Positions 5,222 through 8,406 of a stretch of 8,406 bases of DNA are shown piece after piece. The notes under the pieces were generated by a model. It ran no database searches. It saw nothing but the letters and a program-made list of their open reading frames with translations, and had not been told where the DNA came from. This DNA is from a bacterium (GTDB taxonomy: Bacteria; Vulcanimicrobiota; Vulcanimicrobiia; Vulcanimicrobiales; Vulcanimicrobiaceae). The stretch spans positions 1 through 8,406 of the forward strand of contig JAKAPO010000086.1 in assembly GCA_021807065.1 (NCBI GenBank). The letters run 5' to 3'. Positions within the stretch are counted from its first letter, which is position 1; each line of letters opens with the position of its first letter. The position numbers and the translations under genes were made by a program.

Positions 5222-5871
5222 TTCGTCACCTCCGCGCGTGCGCGAGCTACGGCGTTGCGAAACTCCGGAGGTCCGAAGCTGCGGAAATCATCGACGATTT
5301 TGAGATAACGCGGATCCCGATAGACGATGCCCTGCCCGGAAAAGACGGTCGGCAGCGGGCCCGTCGGCGAGAGGTGGATGTCATACTCGCGCAATTTCGT
5401 CCTCGCCCAAAACTCGGGATCGGTGAACGTCACGGTGTGCTGGTCGACCCGGCACATCTCTTCGCGCCGCGTCGTGAGCGTGTAATGAACGCTCGTGTTG
5501 CCAAACGGTGGGCGATCGGTAATCTCCCACGCACCATCGTCGCTGATGAGCTTTCCGAAGAAGAAGCTCACGTCGTACGTGGCCCGCGGTGGCGCTTTTA
5601 CCGTAATCTGCCTGCCGGCGTAGCTGCGCACCACGTACTGAAATGTCGACGAGCCATTGTCGTCGCGCATCGAGTAAGCTTCGGTATAGATCGGCGGATG
5701 GTCGTATAAAATTCTCAGTGAGGCGAAAATGTGCGTCGGGCAATTCCTCTGCATCCGCGCGACGCTGCTAGGACTCTCGTTGCTCGGGAAGAGCGGCACT
5801 TTCCAGGTAATCAGCGCGAGCGCGAGGATCGCAGCAACCGCGATGGTAAGACCGATTGGGAAGCGCCGCAT
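5218..5871 (-). CDS. Membrane-anchored exported protein of unknown function
   Basis: The protein is 217 residues from the ATG at 5869-5871, which has AGGAG 8 nt upstream. A much longer open frame continues upstream but is only a shadow of the RNase H-like gene. Residues 4-23 form a single hydrophobic segment after MRR, an N-terminal signal or anchor, so the rest should face outside. The outer part has alternating polar and aromatic residues, two cysteines (C44 and C140) that could form a disulfide, and a Tyr/Phe-rich middle (QYVVRSYAGRQITVKAP, VSFFFGKLI). I recognise no family. The ATG shares one base with the upstream RNase H-like stop (TGATG), and the downstream deacetylase overlaps it by 4 nt. 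Tight coupling with a deacetylase suggests a cell-wall or surface-glycan role, by inference only. Confidence 0.8.
   Translation of the reverse strand: MRRFPIGLTIAVAAILALALITWKVPLFPSNESPSSVARMQRNCPTHIFASLRILYDHPPIYTEAYSMRDDNGSSTFQYVVRSYAGRQITVKAPPRATYDVSFFFGKLISDDGAWEITDRPPFGNTSVHYTLTTRREEMCRVDQHTVTFTDPEFWARTKLREYDIHLSPTGPLPTVFSGQGIVYRDPRYLKIVDDFRSFGPPEFRNAVARARAEVTK
5226..5233 (-). promoter_or_regulatory. Near-perfect ribosome binding site for the deacetylase
   Basis: GGAGGTGA (read on the minus strand) lies 4 nt before the GTG start at 5221, inside the last codons of the upstream gene. It decides for this GTG start. It suggests the deacetylase is translated strongly in addition to being coupled. 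Confidence 0.8.
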
Positions 5872-6314
5872 CAAGCTTTCTCCTTCGCCTCGTCGAGCAC
5901 GCGATTGACGAGGCGGTCGGCGAGTTTGTTGCTCGAGCGCGGCACGTGGGCGACGTCGATGCTTTCGAACTCGCGCAGCAGCCCACGCGCGCGCCGATAG
6001 AGCGATTGCAAGCCGGCGTGTTTCACGCGATACTCGCCGTTGATCTGCTTGACCACCAGCTCCGAGTCGAGCCGCACCGCAAGACGCCTGATGCCGCGTT
6101 CGAGCGCGGTCTCGAGCCCGATGCACAGAGCCGTCCACTCTGCGACGTTGTTGGTTGCGATCCCCAAATAGAGCCCCACTTCGGCGAGAATCTCTCCCGT
6201 CGCCCCGACGAGCACGGCACCGCTCGCAGCCGGGCCCGGATTGCCCCGCGCCCCGCCGTCGGCAAACAGGGTTGCCTCGGCCGGCAATGCATGCGGCCCG
6301 AAGAGCGTGCTCAC
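5871..6314 (-). CDS. RNase HI-like protein (RVT_3/YpdQ type)
   Basis: This is 147 residues from a GTG start. The domain runs nearly the full length. LFADGGARGNPGPAASGAVL carries the first catalytic Asp (D19). NNVAEWTAL has E59, RLDSELVVKQ has D83, and SNKLADRLVN ends with D133. The DEDD set is therefore complete and the enzyme should cleave the RNA strand of RNA-DNA hybrids. The compact form without a hybrid-binding domain fits the RNase HI family common in Gram-positive and related bacteria. The frame stays open far upstream, but the GTG at 6312-6314 is the first ATG, GTG or TTG in frame after the predicted transcription start, and the domain begins just after it. The ribosome binding site is weak. 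It leads an operon with an exported protein and a deacetylase, an odd partnership for a cytoplasmic nuclease. Confidence 0.9.
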   Translation of the reverse strand: MSTLFGPHALPAEATLFADGGARGNPGPAASGAVLVGATGEILAEVGLYLGIATNNVAEWTALCIGLETALERGIRRLAVRLDSELVVKQINGEYRVKHAGLQSLYRRARGLLREFESIDVAHVPRSSNKLADRLVNRVLDEAKEKA

Positions 6315-6340
6315 GCGAGGTTCCCGCAGGGTACCGTTGT

Positions 6341-6358
6341 GAAATGTCTGGACATTTC
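6341..6358. repeat. Perfect 8-bp-arm palindrome before the RNase H-like start
   Basis: GAAATGTC-TG-GACATTTC is an exact inverted repeat centred 35 nt upstream of the GTG start at 6314. It could be a protein-binding site, an RNA hairpin in the leader, or the right-end hairpin of an IS200/IS605-type relic. Confidence 0.75.
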
Positions 6359-6512
6359 TTCCTGCTTCTACGCGGCCGGTTTCACCGCCGTCTGACGACG
6401 GCCAGCGCCTTCGGCTCCATCCCCTCGCGGGGACCCGCCCCGCTTCGGGGACAGGCAGGCTGACCCGGCCCCACTCTCCGGGGGACCGTGCTACATACTC
6501 GTGAAGGTATGC
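6341..6512 (-). ncRNA. Structured leader resembling a TnpB omega-RNA / IS200-IS605 right-end relic
   Basis: Read on the minus strand, this stretch packs several stems: CATAC/GTATG (6494-6511), CCCC/GGGG (6469-6484), CCCCG/CGGGG (6438-6450), TCCCC/GGGGA (6420-6433) and GCCGTC/GACGGC (6387-6402). It then reads GTGAAACCGGCCGCG, TA, GAAGCAGGAA (6359-6385), followed at once by a perfect palindrome with 8-bp arms (6341-6358). From general knowledge, a GAAGCAGGAA-type end followed by a hairpin is how many TnpB-associated omega RNAs and element right ends look. No transposase or nuclease gene remains. If the promoter upstream is real, this is also the 5' leader of the RNase H-like operon. The element assignment comes from memory of the motif and could be wrong; the structure itself is clear. 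Confidence 0.45.
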
Positions 6513-6518
6513 AGTGCG

Positions 6519-6548
6519 AGTATAGCAGCCAAACATGCGTTTGGCCAA
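6519..6548 (-). promoter_or_regulatory. Predicted promoter of the RNase H-like operon
   Basis: On the minus strand, TTGGCC (6543-6548) is followed by 18 bp and then TATACT (6519-6524). The -10 box matches five of six consensus positions, the -35 box four of six. Transcription would begin near 6512, exactly at the first leader hairpin. The spacer is occupied by a palindrome, which suggests a repressible promoter. Confidence 0.5.
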
Positions 6549-6561
6549 CGTACGTTTGGCC
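6528..6561. promoter_or_regulatory. Double palindromic operator candidate
   Basis: GCCAAAC-ATGC-GTTTGGC (6528-6545) has perfect 7-bp arms. It overlaps by three bases GGCCAACGTACGTTTGGCC (6543-6561), which is palindromic but for one missing base. The same GTTTGGC arm is used in both. The first palindrome fills the spacer of the predicted minus-strand promoter and the second covers its -35 box and the bases beyond it. A dimeric repressor binding side by side is the simplest reading; the regulator is not identified. Confidence 0.55.
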
Positions 6562-6624
6562 ATAGTAGAGATACTATCACACAACAGTTGCGCACCCCCA
6601 AGGGGTCCTGGGTACAAGCAGCCT

Positions 6625-6972
6625 ATGAGACTATCACATATCCGCAGATTCGTAATCGGGATCGCCGCCGCGGCGGCCCTTCTCACACCGCAGATCGTCC
6701 TTGCGGCCAGTACGTTCTACGGTGAGGCCGTCCACGTATCGACCACCAATATTAAAGTACGCGATCCTCGAAACGGGGAGATCCTGAGCTTTGAGATCGT
6801 GCCGCACTTCTACCGGATCTTCTCGGCCGACGGCAAGACCACGTACCAAATGAAGGACATCCACAACGGTCAGTACGTGGCCGTCATCTACGACCAAAAG
6901 GCGCTAGGTATCCGCCACGCTGATGACATCTACATCATGAACGACGCAAATCAGAGGTTGCAAAAACCGTAA
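6625..6972 (+). CDS. Small exported protein, function unknown
   Basis: The protein is 115 residues from the ATG at 6625. An in-frame start at 6535 would put the operator and the inverted repeats inside the gene and would place 30 unlikely residues before the signal peptide. Residues 1-27 form a clear signal peptide: basic MRLSHIRR, then FVIGIAAAAALLTP, with cleavage likely after VLA at about 27. The mature part is short and beta-rich (TFYGEAVHVSTTNIKVRDPR; YQMKDIHNGQYVAVIYDQKA), loosely like DUF5666-type small OB or beta-barrel proteins. I cannot assign a family. It should act in the periplasm or outside the cell. No strong ribosome binding site is seen. It is divergent from the RNase H-like operon and may share its operator region. 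A hairpin at 7025-7043 follows. Confidence 0.72.
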   Translation: MRLSHIRRFVIGIAAAAALLTPQIVLAASTFYGEAVHVSTTNIKVRDPRNGEILSFEIVPHFYRIFSADGKTTYQMKDIHNGQYVAVIYDQKALGIRHADDIYIMNDANQRLQKP

Positions 6973-7253
6973 CCTCGCGCGCACGTGAAAAGTTGGCCAC
7001 GATCGGGCGTGACCTGCCAGGGTTGGGCCGTTTACAGCGGCCCTTCCACTTACAAAACCCCCGCGTCGCTGTAGCTCTCCTCGAACCCAGGGCGGCGCCG
7101 TCCAATGAACCAACTCCGGCGCGATCGCGGTGAAGCCGAGCGCTTGCATCGTCTCTCCGCCCACGTCGGTTCTAATGAAATCCATTGGTATTCTCATCGA
7201 AACTGCTGGTTGAGTCACAGCGTTTTCTATTCCTGGGAGGGTACAACCAAGCC
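6973..7253. other. Intergenic region; possible gene remnant on the minus strand
   Basis: Apart from the hairpin at 7025-7043, this 281-base stretch holds no gene I can support. On the minus strand, a frame at about 7064-7194 reads MDFIRTDVGGETMQALGFTA and on to HWTAPPWVRGELQRRGG with plausible codon use. It has no ribosome binding site and then runs into the terminator hairpin without a stop. It may be a decayed fragment. No confident promoter for the next gene was found. Confidence 0.3.
7025..7043 (+). terminator. GC-rich hairpin, likely terminator of the exported-protein gene
   Basis: GGGCCG (7025-7030) pairs perfectly with CGGCCC (7038-7043) across a 7-nt loop, followed by TTCCACTT. The stem is strong but the T-run is poor. 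It sits 53 nt after the stop at 6972, which fits a terminator. Confidence 0.45.
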
Positions 7254-7889
7254 ATGAGCAGCAAGGCTATCACTCTATCTCTGGCGCTCGCGTTGATCCC
7301 GGCCTTTGCCGGGGCGCAGAGCGCCCCGCCGGCGTCTACGGCATCGCCGGTAGCGCCTGCCTCGGCCGCACCTGCAGCATCACCGCAGGCGGCGCCGATG
7401 ACGCCCGCCCAGATGCGAATGCACATGCACATCTTCCGCCGGTTCCACGAGCAGATGATGCACTTGCACGATTCGGCGCGTGCGGCAATCCTACATTCGC
7501 TGACCCCGGCACATCGCGCGCTTCTCGCCCGGATCGTCGGCGATCTGTCGGTCGCGCTTCATCCCGATCGTGACGCCGCCGCACGCCGACTCGACGCGGC
7601 GCTCTCCGCAGGAGAGAAGCACTACATTCTCAACGAAGGCCGCTACGTGATGGATCAGATGCACGCATTGATGGATCGCATGCGCTCGCAGATGATGGGC
7701 ACCATGACGACCCAGCAGCGTCAGCGCATGATGATGATGCACGGTCAAACCACCATGGCGATGGGCGGTGGAATGATGAGGCGTGAGTGCCAGCACGCGC
7801 CCGATGCGGGACAGATTCTGCTGCACATGGCGCTGAACGACCATCCGCCGATGATGCGCTTCATGATGATGATGCATCACCCGCGCTAA
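7254..7889 (+). CDS. Met/His-rich periplasmic protein, Spy/CpxP (LTxxQ)-like
   Basis: The protein is 211 residues from the ATG at 7254, with GGGAGG at 7235-7240 (13 nt, rather distant). A signal peptide (about 1-21, ending AGA) is followed by an Ala/Pro-rich linker to about residue 48. The rest is helical and very rich in Met and His: 28 Met besides the initiator and 16 His, with runs MMMMH and MMMMHH. MTPAQ (49-53) and MTTQQRQRM (151-159) resemble the paired LTxxQ motifs of Spy/CpxP/ZraP proteins, with Met replacing Leu; a further LTPAHRALLARI is at 83-94. Such proteins are periplasmic chaperones or metal-stress sensors. The Met/His load suggests copper or another soft metal, by inference. 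The Met runs come from ATG repeats in the DNA. Its last 29 nt overlap the convergent hydrolase gene. Confidence 0.8.
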   Translation: MSSKAITLSLALALIPAFAGAQSAPPASTASPVAPASAAPAASPQAAPMTPAQMRMHMHIFRRFHEQMMHLHDSARAAILHSLTPAHRALLARIVGDLSVALHPDRDAAARRLDAALSAGEKHYILNEGRYVMDQMHALMDRMRSQMMGTMTTQQRQRMMMMHGQTTMAMGGGMMRRECQHAPDAGQILLHMALNDHPPMMRFMMMMHHPR

Positions 7890-8406
7890 CAGAGATCGCT
7901 GCGCGTAACGCTTCAGGGAACGCGCCCGACATGCCGGCGATGGCCGTGTTGGTGAGAGCGACGGCGCTGATGCGGCGCTGTGGATCGACCCAATAGCGGT
8001 TGCCGTAGACGCCGCCCCACTCCCACGATTTCGGCGAGAGATGCATCTCTCTCGCCGAAGTGCCTGTGTGGACGGCGGTGCCGAACCCAAATCGCCAGCC
8101 GTCGACACGCCCGTCTGCGGGAACGTCGCCGATCGCATTGCTCGTCATCGCCGCGACGCTTGCTCGCGATAGAATTGGCGCGCCGCCGTTGCGCAACGCT
8201 TCAAGGAACGTGAGAAAGTCGCGCGCGGTGCTGATGAGACCGGTGCCGCCCGACGGATACGAGGCGCGATCGAATGCGCGCGCCGGCGAGAGTCGCAGCT
8301 CCATCGATTCTTGCAACAGAATCACGTGCAAGGCCTCATTCATGCGCACCGGGCGCGACTCTTCGTCCGCATACGGGATGGCCAATCGAGATCGATCGAC
8401 GACGTC
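7861..8406 (-). CDS. Serine hydrolase of the beta-lactamase family, C-terminal part (cut by window edge)
   Basis: The reading frame is open to the window edge, so the start and the SxxK and YxN active-site motifs lie outside. The visible 181 codons match the C-terminal half of class C-like beta-lactamase/esterase proteins. YPSGGTGLISTARDFLTFLE is the typical GG.GL.STA.D segment. WRFGFGTAVHT is the strand before the last motif. WEWGGVYGNRYWVDPQRRIS stands at the place of the HTG/KTG loop, with W-G-G as in many esterase-type members, and is followed by VALTN. This pattern favours an esterase or peptidase-like hydrolase over a true antibiotic-degrading enzyme, but the missing half prevents a firm call. 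The gene overlaps the Met/His-rich gene by 29 nt at the 3' ends. There is no separate terminator. Confidence 0.9.
   Translation of the reverse strand, partial: DVVDRSRLAIPYADEESRPVRMNEALHVILLQESMELRLSPARAFDRASYPSGGTGLISTARDFLTFLEALRNGGAPILSRASVAAMTSNAIGDVPADGRVDGWRFGFGTAVHTGTSAREMHLSPKSWEWGGVYGNRYWVDPQRRISAVALTNTAIAGMSGAFPEALRAAISVSAGDASSS

Larger units (their letters stand above)
6315..6624. other. Divergent regulatory region between the RNase H-like operon and an exported-protein gene
   Basis: This 310-base region is non-coding on present evidence. It holds the structured leader, the predicted minus-strand promoter and the two palindromes. It also has a perfect inverted repeat ATAGTA-GAGA-TACTAT (6562-6577), whose right arm could act as a -10 box for the plus-strand gene. 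A short CCCC-AA-GGGG hairpin at 6596-6605 lies 19 nt before the plus-strand start and could affect its translation. Confidence 0.65.

Noticed and set aside
4865..5308. Plus-strand open frame antisense to the deacetylase
   Set aside because: It is opposite a gene with all five catalytic motifs, and its Arg/His-rich translation is typical of an antisense shadow in GC-rich DNA.
5872..6138. Upstream extension of the exported unknown protein (89 extra residues)
   Set aside because: It overlaps the RNase H-like gene in another frame. The ATG at 5871 has a good ribosome binding site and is followed at once by a membrane segment.
6341..6512. Structured leader as RNase P RNA, SRP RNA, tmRNA or a cobalamin or c-di-GMP riboswitch
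   Set aside because: I could not find the invariant motifs of these classes as I know them. A piece such as CGGTGAAACCGG is not enough by itself.
6315..6686. Upstream extension of the RNase H-like frame (124 extra residues)
   Set aside because: It would cover the predicted promoter, operators and hairpins. The domain starts right after the GTG at 6314, and no ATG, GTG or TTG lies in frame between 6512 and that GTG.
7491..8138. Minus-strand His-rich open frame opposite the Spy-like gene
   Set aside because: The His runs are simply the reverse complement of the ATG repeats, and it also overlaps the hydrolase gene in a different frame.

Overview
This is a high-GC bacterial chromosomal window. 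It carries one core informational gene (rpoB), one global regulator (csrA), and a mixed set of metabolic, cell-envelope and exported-protein genes. The RpoB N-terminus is most like the Gram-positive or Terrabacteria type, and a CsrA and a Flp/Tad pilin are present. An uncultured high-GC lineage such as Eremiobacterota would fit, but that placement is an inference from general style and not a measurement.

Layout. Positions 1-631 (-) hold the 5' part of rpoB, with a very good sigma-70-type promoter at 749-777 and a leader of about 110 nt. Positions 632-969 are non-coding, with a 15-bp tandem repeat and one copy of a dispersed hairpin repeat. Positions 970-1925 (+) hold a cysteine dioxygenase and a small Ig-like-fold protein 2 nt apart. 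Positions 2028-2189 (+) hold a short Flp-type pilin. Positions 2282-3905 (-) hold a GNAT acetyltransferase, a LigD-type polymerase domain whose catalytic motifs I and II are lost, and csrA. Positions 3926-4222 (+) hold a DUF3465-like gene interrupted by an in-frame TGA. Positions 4223-4476 are non-coding, with a long imperfect palindrome (MITE-like) and a second copy of the dispersed hairpin repeat. Positions 4484-6314 (-) hold a coupled operon: an RNase HI-like nuclease, an unknown membrane-anchored protein and a polysaccharide deacetylase. Positions 6315-6624 form a structured leader and divergent regulatory region. Positions 6625-6972 (+) encode a small exported protein. Positions 7254-7889 (+) encode a Met/His-rich Spy/CpxP-like periplasmic protein. 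Positions 7861-8406 (-) hold the C-terminal part of a serine beta-lactamase-like hydrolase, which overlaps the previous gene tail to tail.

How the parts work together. Three minus-strand genes at 4484-6314 overlap by 1 and 4 nt and are preceded by a promoter at 6519-6548. A palindrome fills the spacer of that promoter, and a leader of about 200 nt follows it. The leader carries several GC hairpins and ends in a motif resembling the 3' end of a TnpB omega RNA followed by a right-end palindrome. This is the most unusual part of the window: either the scar of an IS200/IS605-type element or a structured leader derived from one. The other strong oddities are the apparently dead primase-polymerase domain, the DUF3465 gene with an in-frame stop, and two hairpin repeats whose variable stems differ in sequence but keep pairing. 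No tRNA, rRNA, CRISPR array or intact transposase is visible.
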